From Echria macrotheca (taxonomy: Eukaryota > Ascomycota > Sordariomycetes > Sordariales > Schizotheciaceae): DNA of 64,000 bases. The DNA is taken from the NCBI GenBank assembly GCA_030411725.1, contig MU839832.1:248001-312000 (forward strand), read 5' to 3'. This document shows positions 20,924 to 32,919 of this stretch, one piece after another; the first letter of the stretch is position 1, and each line of letters opens with the position of its first letter. The notes under the pieces were generated by a model. The model made no database searches. It was not told the DNA's origin and was given only the letters and a program-made list of their open reading frames with translations. The position numbers and the translations under genes are program-made.

Positions 20924-23266
20924 TTAACCTCGAAGATGTAAACCGGATTTGTTCTTATTTCGTGACGTTTGAGTCCTGTTGGAACCAATCTTCTCGAAAC
21001 CGGCCAACATGTCGAGACTATACTCTTCCGCATAGATCTCGGGCATGCAAAACTCATCCATGTTGTCCAATGGCAGCGCGTTCTCATCGTTCGTTTCCGG
21101 CAGAATCTTGCTCGGCGACTGCATGTAGAACTTGCTTGGCGACGACGGGAGACCGTCAAAAACCTTGCTTGGTGTCTCCAGCATCAATGCGGCTGCCGGT
21201 CCAGGTACCTTGAGGAAGGAATTGCCGATGTGGTGCGAGATATTGGTCATGTCACCCAGGGCACTGGTAGACAGTGATCGGTCAATCTTCTGCCGTTTGA
21301 CAGACCGTTTGACTGGTGAGCCGGTGTAGTCACGGAACGGCGACAGGGACACGAGCGAGTTAAACGAGTTGTCTTGGAAGATGGAAAAGTCGAGTGCCTG
21401 CTCGTCCATTTTCTGGTCTAGGCCAAAGAACACTTCATCGAGGTTCAAGCTAGGCGTTGCAGTCATGTCGTTATCAGGAAGCAAAGCTGCAAGACGTCTG
21501 TAAGGCGAGTCAACCATCGACTGGACATTCTCTCGATGTAATCGCAAGTTCGTGCTCGGCGACACCGATGGCGGAGGCTTCGGGGGAGCCTTGAGCTTCG
21601 TCGCTGGCGTTAGCGGCGGGGGCATTCGTCCACCGTGCGAAGTCTGTCGGAGGGGAGATGACGAGACGGGTGGGTAGCCATAGGAGCGGCCTTTAGATGG
21701 GCTGTCATAGGACGACGCACGGAGGCGAGCAATCTCCTCTTCGGCGCGCCCTCTCTTGATCCGCGGCCGATCGCCCTCCGAAGGGAGGAGCTTGGTGTTG
21801 GGTCGCATCACCGACGATTCCAGCGATGAGATGTAGCCGCTGTCATCTATCTGGGTGAAGCGCCGCTTGCGGGACCGCGAGATCGACGCGGATGGATCGC
21901 TGTTCACATGCTGAGACGGAGGTGTGTCGCCATGACGGGACCCAACGCGCTTGGGAATGGGTGGAGACGAATGCATCAAAGGGGGTCCAGGCGAGTAAAG
22001 TTCGGTATCGTGCAGAATGTGATTTTCCGTCACATTCTCGGGTCCTTCGTCGAATGTGGCCAGATCCGAAGCGGGAATCGTGGCGTCCGAGGAGATCTCC
22101 GGAGCCGGTGCCGGCGTGGGCGCGAGCTGTGACGAAGGCGGGAGAGCTGGAAGCGAAGACTGGCTCATCTGGGGGTGCGGAGGCAGCATGGGCTCGTGCA
22201 GACGGGGCATCTGAGGTTGCGATGGTTCGAGACGAGTCGACATTACGGGCAAATTCTCGGCCGTAGGCGCTGCCTTTCGTGAGGGCTTTTCTTTCATGAA
22301 CAGGTGCTCGGCACCAGGCTCAATGGCCCAGTAATGGCCTTTTCCGGGATCGTCCTTTGGTCGTTCCTGCTTCACGAAATGCTTGTTGAGACTCAAGTTA
22401 TGGCGAATACTATTCTGCCAGCCGGCCTCATTCGGACTGTAGAACGAGTATGTATCCGAGATCCACTTGTAGATCTGCGCCAGGGTGAGTCGTCTTTGCG
22501 GAGACCGGAGGATAGCCATTCCAATGAGGGTTGCGTAGCTGTGGTTCGGCTTCGTTCCATCGTCAGTGATCGGTGGGAAGGAATCATGTGGTGGCAGAGG
22601 CTCTTCCGATGTTGGTTTATTCGCCTGGCGAAGTTCTTTGATCGGCGCGGGCTCCAGCAGTGCCGGCTTATTCGAGGGTCTCGGATAGACATTCTGAAGC
22701 ATCCAGGACGGCTTTGGATAATTGTTGGGCATCGATTCGACCGGAATGCTGAACTCAGTATACACCCCAGAATGTGACTGATTAAGGTCGATTTCCAGCT
22801 GCAATGGAGCTTGCATTTGTTGCATTAGTTGCGCCTGCTGCTGATGCTGTTGTTGTTGATGCTGCTGCTGTGAGTGCTGCGGCTTCTGAACTCCCGTCTT
22901 GAACCTAGACATAACGGGCTGCTTCTTCTCCAGCGAATCGGTCGGGGCTGCTTTCAGGGTACGCGCCGGCGGCATCATCGGGACCATATTCATCCTGTTT
23001 CCCTGGGCTGGCTTCAGAGGATGAAGAGATGATGAATCGATGGACCATGTTCTACGCTTGGATGGCGAATGCCCGGAAACCTGTGAGCCCGAAAGATTCG
23101 ATGCGATATTCGGATTGGCGTTCTGGAGGGACTTTCGTCGGTTGGATACTGGTGGTATCGGGGCATGGCTGATCATAGACGAGGCCGCGGTCAGATCAAA
23201 TTGGAAGTCGTCTTGGAAGATCGAAACGGATGGCTCTGGAGCCGCGAATCGTGCTTGCTTGGCCAT
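20924..23266 (-). CDS. Forkhead transcription factor, HCM1/Sep1 type (no FHA domain)
   Basis: A single exon of 780 residues. The forkhead domain spans about residues 239-328: KPNHSYATLIGMAI, the recognition helix WQNSIRHNLSLN (283-294), and the wing region ending GKGHYWAI. A poly-Gln stretch lies at 132-150. No FHA domain is visible, which separates it from Fkh1/Fkh2 and favours the Hcm1 (budding yeast) and Sep1 (fission yeast) group that drives cell-cycle-phased transcription. Several Ser/Thr-Pro sites with downstream basic residues (for example TGSPVKR, HSPSKR) fit cyclin-dependent-kinase control. The C-terminal half carries repeated SPSK motifs and acidic/hydrophobic patches that could activate transcription. 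The frame ends at TAA without need of an intron. Confidence 0.9.
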   Translation of the reverse strand: MAKQARFAAPEPSVSIFQDDFQFDLTAASSMISHAPIPPVSNRRKSLQNANPNIASNLSGSQVSGHSPSKRRTWSIDSSSLHPLKPAQGNRMNMVPMMPPARTLKAAPTDSLEKKQPVMSRFKTGVQKPQHSQQQHQQQQHQQQAQLMQQMQAPLQLEIDLNQSHSGVYTEFSIPVESMPNNYPKPSWMLQNVYPRPSNKPALLEPAPIKELRQANKPTSEEPLPPHDSFPPITDDGTKPNHSYATLIGMAILRSPQRRLTLAQIYKWISDTYSFYSPNEAGWQNSIRHNLSLNKHFVKQERPKDDPGKGHYWAIEPGAEHLFMKEKPSRKAAPTAENLPVMSTRLEPSQPQMPRLHEPMLPPHPQMSQSSLPALPPSSQLAPTPAPAPEISSDATIPASDLATFDEGPENVTENHILHDTELYSPGPPLMHSSPPIPKRVGSRHGDTPPSQHVNSDPSASISRSRKRRFTQIDDSGYISSLESSVMRPNTKLLPSEGDRPRIKRGRAEEEIARLRASSYDSPSKGRSYGYPPVSSSPLRQTSHGGRMPPPLTPATKLKAPPKPPPSVSPSTNLRLHRENVQSMVDSPYRRLAALLPDNDMTATPSLNLDEVFFGLDQKMDEQALDFSIFQDNSFNSLVSLSPFRDYTGSPVKRSVKRQKIDRSLSTSALGDMTNISHHIGNSFLKVPGPAAALMLETPSKVFDGLPSSPSKFYMQSPSKILPETNDENALPLDNMDEFCMPEIYAEEYSLDMLAGFEKIGSNRTQTSRNKNKSGLHLRG

Positions 23267-26200
23267 CGATGGCCTCGCGTCGTGTCGCCGGCCGGTTTGG
23301 CGACAGCGAGGTCTGGGTTCAGGTCAGTGGGACGTTCCTGGGTCGAGGACGGTGCTGAGTCGAGCGGAGGGTAAGGCGGAGCGGTGAGGGCCTTGAGTCG
23401 TACGTGACAGCGGAGAGCCCGTCGGCGAGCGTGAATAGGTTTGGGATGATATGTCAAACGCCGTTTGCAACTGACCTTGAGTGACGGCGCAGGTTTGATT
23501 AAATGTGGGGGACGCAGCCAAGGGACGGTGTGGCGAGCGTAGTGCGCGCGTACGGCGGCGGATGGGATGATGGATGTCTAGTGGGCACTTGTGCGTGGAT
23601 TGGGTTGCAGGTTCTGGCGATTGCAAAAGCCAAAAGAATTCAGATCGGAAGTGCAATTCGCAATTCGCAGCCCTCGGAGCAAAATCGACTCGGCTGGCGG
23701 TCACGAAGGGAAGGGAGGGAGATGGATGGATGGGATGGATGGAGGGAGTAGAATGGCGGAGGCTGCCTTGGGAATGGGCGGCAAGCAGAGTGGGAGGTCA
23801 GGACTGAAGAGGGCTGACTGGAGGATGATGCCCACGGTCCACTGCCAGCTCACCCGCCGGCTCGGCCAGTTCCAAGAGCAGCAGCCCAAGTGGAGTGGGC
23901 GGGCAGCCAAGCGAGGCCAGGCCATTGGATGGCGGACCGGCTGGAACAGGGGGTCTGGGGGTTGCACGAGGGTGGGGGATGGGTGCGCGCCCGGTCCTGT
24001 CGTTTCCAAGTGGCCTGTCGCTCTCGGCGATGTCGTCAAGGACATGTCGACCGTCCATCCAGACGACACAATGCCAATGCGGCACCGGGCGGATCACGGC
24101 TCTGATGGGCGGGGGAAGCTGCACCATGGGTCGAGTCCGGATGAATAGCGAGGCCAACTCGTCGACACTGGCACACTGCAATGCGGGATCCCCGGACGGC
24201 ACGAGCAGAGCCTTCTTGCTCGTGCAGCGAGACAAGCCTATCTAACTACCTTGCTACCCTGGCTTAACCCACACGTCGCACAGCACGCCCAGTCTTTTCC
24301 ATTGAGATGTCGATGCCTGAGAGGAAGCAGTTTCAGAGCGCCAGACACCGTCGGGACCAAGACACGGCGAGAAATCGACGTGGTTTGGCAGGCTGCGACG
24401 AGCCTGGAGATGGTTGGCTGACAGACCACTGAGCTGCGACACCGAGCTACTTTTGTTTACGAGCCGGCGCGAATTTTCGCGTCTTGGACGCGTCGTCGCG
24501 TGCCTGCATCCAATCAAACTGCGTTCCCGTGCGGGGCTTAGACCACACACACACCCCAACTTCACAAAAAAGATATCGCTGCTGCTTGCTTGCTTGCTTG
24601 CTTGCGTGCTGCTTGCTCGCTCGCACAAAACGGCATGAAAAATGCCCAAGGCCGCGCCTGCGAGGAATGTGCCCAGCAGACCGATTAATCCGACCGCTTT
24701 TGGCCGCACCTTCAGCTCGCCACCGCCGGCCACGGCCACACCGCCGCGCTCATTTCATTTCTGACATTTTTTCTTGTCCACCAGGATCGAGGCTTGCGTG
24801 CACCGCTTGGACGATTGTCTCTCTGGTCGGCCTGGGCCGCCAGTCAGTTGGACTCGTCTGAGAGCCCAATCGACGAACTGCCTTGATTGGCCCTGGCGGC
24901 CACGGGCCCACACATGACACCATGCATGGTCCGGCAGCCGGTTTCTCCTCTACACAGTAGGGTACATTCTGTGGGGGGGCGATCCAGCGGATCCCAGGAC
25001 GGACTCGGAGGGTCGGATTAGATTTTCACGGCTGAGGAGTTGATGAGTGAAACTCGCAGCCATCCGGCGATAAACCGGCATGGGAGGTAGGTTTCCACGT
25101 GGTATCCGGTGAATTTGTCGCTGGCCAGCCGGGCTGTTCTCGCCATTCAGCTCGAAGTTTCCGAGTCCATTCACGAAGCTCACCGGGGAAGCCAGGAAAG
25201 CGGGGATATAGTCGAAACTTTAGAGTATAAGAGATCTACTAGGTACAAACGCTGCTAGTCCCAGGACGCTCACAAGCGAAAGGGAACCGGGACCGATATC
25301 CCTTCAGAGTTAGGTAGGGATAGATAAGACCGTTTGCTATAGGTAGCACTCTAATCCGAACACTATTATAGTTCACAAAAAAAAAAAAAGAAAGAAGCCA
25401 ACGCATCGTGAGTCAGAGGTAATGCCTGTTAACGTTATCTCTTAAACCCAGTTCCCGGAAACCTGGAAGATGGTCATCCGTAGCGAGCAAATCCACAACC
25501 CACCAAGAAGAAGAAAAAAAGATTTCTGCCGTTTCCTTTTCCCTCACCAGTTCCGCTGTGAATCCAGCAAAGACTGAGTGAGTACCGGGCTCCATATCCG
25601 CATGTAGATAGGCAGCTGAGAAAAGTTACTCCATACCAAGCCCGATCACAATCCATTCCTCCCTCCCTTCACAAGTCTTTCCCCGCGTCTCTCTCAACTC
25701 CGCCGCGAATCCCTGTCCACACCCCCTCCCTTCCCTCTCCCTTCGTTCCCGCCCTCGTTTCGTATTCCAGAGAGTTGATTTACCTATCTACCCAGCTTTG
25801 CTTCGCTACGATATACAATACCTAGGTACTCTATATCCCAGACCAGACCAGACCCGACTGTGAGAAACAAGTCCAGCAACCGGCTGCACGGGTAACTACG
25901 TGCTGGTCTACCATTCCACCCGCAACCATCACCAAATCCCGACCTCGAGAAACAGGCCATACCTTGTATCCATTCACGACCCGTAAGGTGGCTAGCCTCC
26001 CGGTGGCAACCCGTTGAACGGCCCGTGAATGGGCGAAAAGATTTTAGCGGTCCTATGAACATAAAGGTAGGATGGTTAAAAAGGGCGGCAGTAATACGAT
26101 ACCTACCCAGAAAAACCCCCCTCCCCACAACGGGAAAAGAAAAGAAAACGAAGCTCTCTCTCTCTCTCTCTGGGTTTCCCCTCCCTCCCAATCCCCAATC

Positions 26201-26930
26201 CCCAATCCCAAATCTCACACTCTATCCGACACATACCATCAAAGTTCCCTGGCGGGCGGCACAAAGTCACCACCTGCATCTGCATCTGCACCGTTTCATC
26301 ATGAGCGAAACAAAGTCTAGATGCCGCATCGGTAGTATACAGCTTACAGCTGTGTTTTACGTCAAGTCCCCGTGCCCCTCCCCCAGCTACGTACTGCTCC
26401 AACAAAAAGAGTCACAAACGTCAAATCTGTTCAGATGATCTCTAGTTTTAGCATGACATGATGTGATGATGGATGCAGAGCTGCCCGGCTAGCGCGGAGC
26501 ATCATGGAGACCAAAAGTCTGCAGAGAACACGAATTGTCGATCCCGATGGCTGCCTCCATCCCCGTGCTTCGCCCGACGACGCACGGCAGATGCTCCAAT
26601 CCACATCGTAGTCTCAACTCATAGGCCAGAAGCTCCCATTGTTTACACTGCCCGACGACAAGATTGGTCAAGCAGAACGCGGCATCATCTATGTTTCGCT
26701 GTCGCAGACTAATACTCTGTGGTAGCTCGTGCTGTGAAAGGATGATTACTACATGCCGTGTCCAGTGCTACACACAATGAGAACACCGATCCGATATTGT
26801 GTCCCCATCTCCCCTCACATCCGCCTCTTATAGCTGCTTACCACTTCACCATCCCCACTTCTCCCGCCCATATCTACCGCCCGACTGGCTACAGATCCCA
26901 GTTGGACGCCTCGCCGCATGAACCAGTATA
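23267..26930. other. 3.7-kb intergenic region upstream of the forkhead gene
   Basis: This lies between the forkhead start and the PAN1 stop (both minus strand). It contains a (CTTG)5 repeat, poly-A and short CT tracts. Small frames overlap on both strands without domains. The length fits an elaborate cell-cycle promoter and leader, but no element can be named from sequence alone. Confidence 0.55.
24585..24604. repeat. (CTTG)5 microsatellite
   Basis: Five perfect tandem copies followed by degenerate copies, noncoding. Confidence 0.88.
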
Positions 26931-29900
26931 TTAACCCAGAACCCGACCCCTTACAGCGGCCCCACTCTTGTCTACCGTCTGCGTCTTCTTGAGCGATCTC
27001 CCTGCCTTGATCTCTCCCAGGAGCCCTGCAGGTCGCCCGCCTGCTGGGGGTGCCGGCATGTCTCCCATTGCTGGCGCCGGAGGCGGTGGAGGAGGTGCCA
27101 TTCCCGGGATGGGAGGAGGAGGCGGCGGCGGCGCGGATGGTGCACCAGCCGGCGGCGGTGGTGGCGGCGGAGGAGGAGCCGCTGGCGCTCCGGTAGGCAT
27201 CGGAGGAGGCGGCGGAGGCGGGGCTGGTGCGCTCGGCGAAGGGCCTGGAGCCGGAGATGTCGGCGACGCCATGGGAGGGGATGCTGCAGACTTGTCGCCC
27301 GTCGCGGAGATGGGTCGTGGTGGCGGCATGGTTCCGAAGAGGATAGATGCGAGCGCTGCAGCGCTCCGGCCACCCGGTCTGTCATCGTCCGAGTCGTCTT
27401 CCGATTCATCCTTGTCCGAGCCCCAGCCGTCATCATCAGGCCGAGGTCGCGATATCGTCATCGCCGGCGTAGCTTGGGGCAACCGGTGGAAGGGGTTATT
27501 AGACTCCGTCTGGGGCGGTGGAGGAGGCGCAACAGGGGGTGCCACGGGCGCTGCAGCAACCGGTGTTGACGATGATTCCGAGGACTGAGACATCATTCTG
27601 AAATACGGGTTGCGGCTCTCCGTCTCGGTAGCAGGGCTGGCCGCCACGACTGGCAGCGGGGGAGCCACTGGGATGGATGGCGGCGTAGGCTTGGGCTCAA
27701 GCTCTTGACTGCCCAGCTGACTACCACCCAGAGTCGGAGTAGAAGCCTGGGGTGTGATCTGCTGCGGTCCCTCGTCGTCATCGGACGAGCTGTCATCGTT
27801 ACCCATAGACTCCAGCTGCTTGCGAAGCTCTTCCTCGCGTCTACGTGCTGCTTCGATCTCGGCACGCCGTTGGGCCAACTTGGCCTCCTTGTCCTTTTGT
27901 TCGGCAAGAGCCGCCTTTTTACGCCGCTTCTCCTCCTCCTTCTTGAGCTTGCCTTGGCGGACTTGCTCTTCCAAGGCCTTGAGTCTGGCATCGGCTGCCT
28001 CACGCTCCTTTGCAAGTTCATCCTCTTGGGCTCGAGCGCGATCCCTACAAGTGTCCGTCAGTCAATGTCAAATCACACAGGGTTGATCCAAATACTCACT
28101 CAAGATCGTGAGTGGCGCGCTCCTGTTCCTCGCGCTCCCTCTCGAGCCGTTCTTCCTCGGCCTTCTTGGCAGCAGCTTCTTCTTCGGCGCGCTTGTCGTC
28201 AGCCTTGGGACCTTTCCTGCTTGGTGGCGGGGGCGGTCTCTTGGCATCGCTCTTTGGCGACTGAAGCGCAGCCGGAGGGCCGCCTTGCTCCTCGACAAGC
28301 CTAGCCTGTCTCTCAGCCTCTCTGCGGGCGTCTTCTTCCTCTGCCTGCCGGAGCTTCTCGGCCCTTTCTGCCCTCTCACGCTCGGCTCTCTGGGCCGCCG
28401 TCTCGCCAGGCTTTGTGGGTGCCTTGATACCAAGCGCGGCGAGCCGCTCCGCCATACGTTGTTCGGCTTGCTGCTTGATAAATGCTGCCCGCTCTTCGGG
28501 CGTCTTGTACGATGAATACGAGCCACCCGGAGCTGCACCGGTTGGCGTAGACGTACGAGAAGTCGAAGGGGAAGGTTCGACTTGGATGGTCGGAGGAGCT
28601 TCGGCTCGCACAGGTTCTTGGGCTGGTTTGCGTCCACCCTGGCGATCTTGGGTTCTGATGCGCGCCGCCCGGCTGGACCTCTGGAGGTCGTAGATGAAAT
28701 CGCGGACCTCATCCTCAACGCCAAGGCCGTCCTCCCAGCGACGCTTCTCATGCTCCGAAGTAGAATCCTGGGCTCCCTCCTTGAGGTTATCCTCGATGCC
28801 CTTGGCAAAGTCACGAACGCTATCCTCCACATCTCTGACCATGCGCTCGTTATTCTCCTTCTCTGTCCGGATCTTGATGCTCTCCTCCTCGAGGCGCTTT
28901 GGCGCATCCAAGTCCTCACTCCCAACATCAACCTTCTTGCCAGTCAGCGCAGCGGTTCGCTGCTGCATCATAGCCTTCGCGCGGGCCTTGAGCCTGTCCG
29001 ATTCGGTAACCATACCACCGGGACCGGTGCCAATAATAGCAGCGGCACTGCTGGGGTGCGCTTTGGCATCCTTCAAGCGGAACAGCTCTAGCCTCGCGTC
29101 AGCAATGGCCTTTTCGGTCTTTCTGACCTCGGACGCTAGCTCCGGGATCTTGTCTGTCAGATTCTGCAGTTGACGCTTCAAAGCTCGTCTCTCAGCCTCA
29201 GAATCCCCTCCGATAAACGCGGAATCAGGATGATTGTCGATATCCTCCTGGATTCTTCTGATGCGGCGGTAGAGCTCCTCTGCCTCGCGGCGATCACGTC
29301 TGTCGAGGATGTCATCCTCCTCGGCATGCCTCTCATCTTTGAAATCCATGGCGTCGAGCAGAACCTGCTTTTCCTTAATCTTCTTACGTAGTTGATCCAG
29401 TGTCATTTCATCATTGGACGTAACGGAGCCAGGGGACTCGGGGCGAGGTGATCCATTGCCCATCCTGCGACGAGCACTAGAGCGGTATCCAACTGCATCG
29501 TCATTGTTCTTGAAAACGGTGGCGTCTTTGCGATTGCCCCCGAACGGACCGGCAGCCCCCCTGAATGAATGGCCTTTAAGATAGCTAACTCCAGTCTTCT
29601 GCGGGAGCAGCGCCGCCCCCGAATTCTTACGGAATTCAGATTCTTGGTGAAGCATGTTCTTGATGGTGCCGATCGATTCGTTGATATTGCGGGTGGACGG
29701 CGGGACCAGTTCAGGAGGCAGCTGGTTAGGGAGCGGGTATCCGTTCAGCTTGCGGTAGATCAAGTGCATCGCCACGGCAAACTCGTCTAGGTCGAGCCTT
29801 CCTTTGTTACCATGGTCGGCAAGTGTCCAGACGCGTTCCAGATCTGGCTTGTCAAGACCACTCTGGCCGAATATCTCGATGGCTTGGTCACCACCGATGT

Positions 29901-31380
29901 AGCCCTTGTTGAGACCATCCCAGGCGCGGAATAGGGCATCGTATCTTTTCTTTTCGTCCTTGGTAATAGCCCAGGGAATCACCGCATTACCTTGCAAGCC
30001 GGCCGTCGTATAGCTTCCCTGTTCACGACCCTGTTGGGGCATCATACGAGCTTGCAGAGCATCGATGTTGGGAAGACCGGTAGACGGTGTGTTTACGAGG
30101 CCCCACTGACCAGGTCTGCCCGTTGGCTGGGCATTCAATGGGGCCACCATCCCGCCGGGTCCGCTATTAGGTGACAAGCCTGAGCCGAAACCGGTGGGCA
30201 TCGGCGGCATAGGGGGCCGAGGACCGGTATAGCCTCCGGCTTGCGGCATGCCAGTTTGTTGGACTTGAAGCCCTGGGTTTTGGCCCAAAAAGCCAGGCTG
30301 ACCAGGAAACCCCGTCATCTGGGCCTGGAGCAGCTGCGAATTGGAGGCCTGCGGCTGTGGATGCTGGATCGTGGGTGGAGTGGCAGTATTCTGCCTCACG
30401 CCGAAATCCGGCGCAGTGCTGCTTGGAGCCGAAGACCCGCCCGCCGCTTCTTCAGCAACGCTGAAGTTGATGATATCCACCATGCTAGACACCTCGTTCT
30501 TGATATTCTCCGGCAGACTGGTGGGAATTGCCTTGCCAGTAAGCTTCAAGTTGCAGAGATACATGGCAAGCGCGAATTCCGGGAAGTGGAGCTGCCCAGA
30601 TCTGGTCGTATCCGCAAGAGTCCTGATCACCATTGTTAGTTGCTTTCAAGCACCCGTACAACAATACAACACATACCAGATATGAGACAGCGAGTCGCCA
30701 TCGAGTCTTGACCGCAGCAATAAATCTCTCGCTTTCTCCCCAGACATGGCTGCCTGTCCGCCCTCCCCAACGGCGGACTTGAAGACGGACTCGAACTTGG
30801 CCTGGTCCTGTGCTGAAATGAACGACAGCCTGATATTCGGGATCTTGACTCCTCCCTTCTCCGCCCTGCGGCCCTTTGGCTTTGCCGTACCACCGGTAAG
30901 GAACGATGTTGCCATCTCGCTGAAGCCCGTGGCCTGGGGCTTCACCGGAGGGGCAGGCGGTGCGAGCGCCTGGGCCGCGGACGGTTGGGGAGGAGCGGGA
31001 GCAAAGGAATTCGGCTGCTGTTGAGGCTGTTGAGGCTGTTGCTGCTGGAACTGCTGCTGAAACTGGGGCGGGATTGCGGGCATCGGCGGCGCACCCGTCG
31101 GGAAGCCTTGCTGTGGCAGCGGAGGCTGGCCGAAGCCGGTAAACTGTGGCTGCAAGGGGCCACCGCCCTGAGGTTGTTGCATGCCGGGCCCGGGGAATCC
31201 GGTATACTGGGGCTGCATCGGACCTTGGCCGAAGCCCGTGGGTTGGGGTGCGAACGGCGAGGGCTGCTGCGGCTGTCCCGGCTGTTGACCGGTTGGGGCT
31301 CCGAACGAGTTGCCATATTGCGGCTGGCCGGAACGCAGATTGCCGCCGCCTCCCAGATATGAATTCGAATTGGAATACAT
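26931..31380 (-). CDS. PAN1: Actin cytoskeleton-regulatory complex protein Pan1
   Basis: Exons 31380-30677, 30622-28100 and 28044-26931 (minus strand) give 1446 residues, close to yeast Pan1 (1480). Introns are 54 and 55 nt and the splices restore SHIWTLADTTRSG and a charged coiled coil. Order of domains: Gln/Pro-rich N-terminus; EH domain 1 (about 186-285); a spacer with LxxQxTG repeats; EH domain 2 (near WAITKDEKKRYDALFRAW and RVWTLADHGNKG); long coiled coil of Arg/Glu-rich sequence; acidic segment SSSDDDEG; long polyproline tract; C-terminal WH2-like LLGEIKAGRSLKK. Pan1 links early endocytic adaptors (End3, Sla1, epsins binding EH domains) to Arp2/3-driven actin assembly. LxxQxTG sites in Pan1 are phosphorylated by Prk1/Ark1 kinases to disassemble the coat. 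It is divergent from MET6. Confidence 0.94.
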
Positions 31381-32919
31381 GGCGATCGTGGTCGTCGGCC
31401 AGAAGCACTCGTGGTTATCGCGAAACGGGAAGTGGAAGGGCGAACCGAGCCAGATGCGTCAAATGTCGGGCCCGTGGGCAGCGGCGCGATGGGTGAAATG
31501 CGACTCTACAGTGGATGAATATCGACACGCAATGGCGAAATATGAAAGACTGTGTGGAATGCAAGAGCAGCTGCCTGCACCGGATGGTGATGACGAAGCT
31601 CGTGCGAGGCTGTCAACAACTCTCGGCCGTGTCCAGCCAATCTCGCTGTTGGGTTGGCGCCGTCACAGGTTCAGATTAGCCATGGTTTATCCGAAGTGCA
31701 CCGGACCGGCGATTTTCCGAGAACTAACTGTCCTCCGTACGGAGTGAGGGGCCAGAGATCCACCTAGCTTGGATCACAGCTCTAACACAGCTCTTGCATT
31801 CTTGTAACCCAATGAAGAACCCAGCAAGTGGGCGCAATAATTCTTTGGAGCACTGGATGCATGCATCCAATGGCTACCCAAAACGCCATTGGGTTTACTG
31901 AAACGGTCAATATCGTGCAGATACATGCGAGCTTTGAATTTTTTACGCTACCGCTGCGCTGGAGAGGGGTAGAGAGATGTTGGACTTTCCGACCAGTCAC
32001 ATGCGGAACCGACCACTATAAACAGCGCAACAGCGCTGCAGGTAGCGCTATAAGGGTTGCAGAAGGCCACTGTAGAACCTCGATTAGTACGGACTTCGGT
32101 AGCAAGGATCTTGCATGTAGTTGTCAAGAAGATGTATATAAGGAAGCCTTTTCCACAGAGTTAGCCAGTAAGATAGCAGTCCTCTCCTCATTGTGCCAAG
32201 TCCTTGATTTCCGAGAGGCTCCCGCTCGGCCGTGCTACGTTGACACCCGGGAGGGGCACTCGATTGAAAATCCGGGTTAGCAGCAGTCACACCATCAAGA
32301 GCGGCATGACAGAATATTTCGACCCACAGCACTCCGGAGTTGTGTCACAATAAACATCTCGACAAAGGGTCCAATAAAAGCGGCCTGGAATGAGCCTCAT
32401 TCTGTCTGTATTGGGGCACACTGACACCTTGGGTCTGGACGATATCGAGTAGCTTTTGACGAGGTGATACTCCCAAATCTGATCCCAATCTGCCCCTCTC
32501 TTGGGCTCGTTGACTGAGGGGTCTCACCGGAGTGATAGCCCAGTCCACTCTGCGGAAGCGAGCAGTGTGATGCAGCTTGCCCACGCATACGAGTTGAGAA
32601 AAGGTTGGGGGTGTCGGGCTGGACCCTGCCAATCTGCTACAATCTGCTAAGCTCACTACCCCACCAAAGGAGCTCGATGTTCCTTTGTACCCCACCTCCA
32701 CCGATCACGGCCAACAGCTGCCACCAGATTATGACTTTTCTACACCGCACCTCCCGCCACCCCCGACTATTTGGTTCCTTTCTTTCTCCTATTTCTTCTC
32801 GCCTTCTCCCTCCATTCTCTCTTGAACCTGTAAACCTCCCAGGTCCGAGGTTTGCTGATTCTTGTCCCTTTCCCAAATCCAGACCTGTCTCAAACTGCTG
32901 CCCCTCCCCCACTTGCAAC
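31381..32919. other. PAN1-MET6 divergent promoter region
   Basis: 1.54 kb between divergent starts. It contains a 16-bp perfect palindrome at 31854-31869 overlapping a CCAATGG/CCATTGG inverted repeat, and a pyrimidine-rich stretch at about 32745-32830 just before MET6, which is common upstream of highly expressed fungal genes. No additional gene is supported. Confidence 0.6.
31854..31892. promoter_or_regulatory. Palindrome plus inverted CCAAT pair (candidate regulatory site)
   Basis: TGGATGCATGCATCCA (31854-31869) is a perfect 16-bp palindrome. CCAATGG at 31867-31873 and its complement CCATTGG at 31886-31892 form an inverted repeat containing two CCAAT boxes, the core of the Hap2/3/5 (CBC) site. 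The palindrome has ATG/CAT half sites as in the sulfur regulator CYS3 site (ATGRYRYCAT), but the central four bases alternate in the opposite purine/pyrimidine order. It lies about 470 bp upstream of PAN1 and 1.05 kb upstream of MET6. Function is inferred only. Confidence 0.35.
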
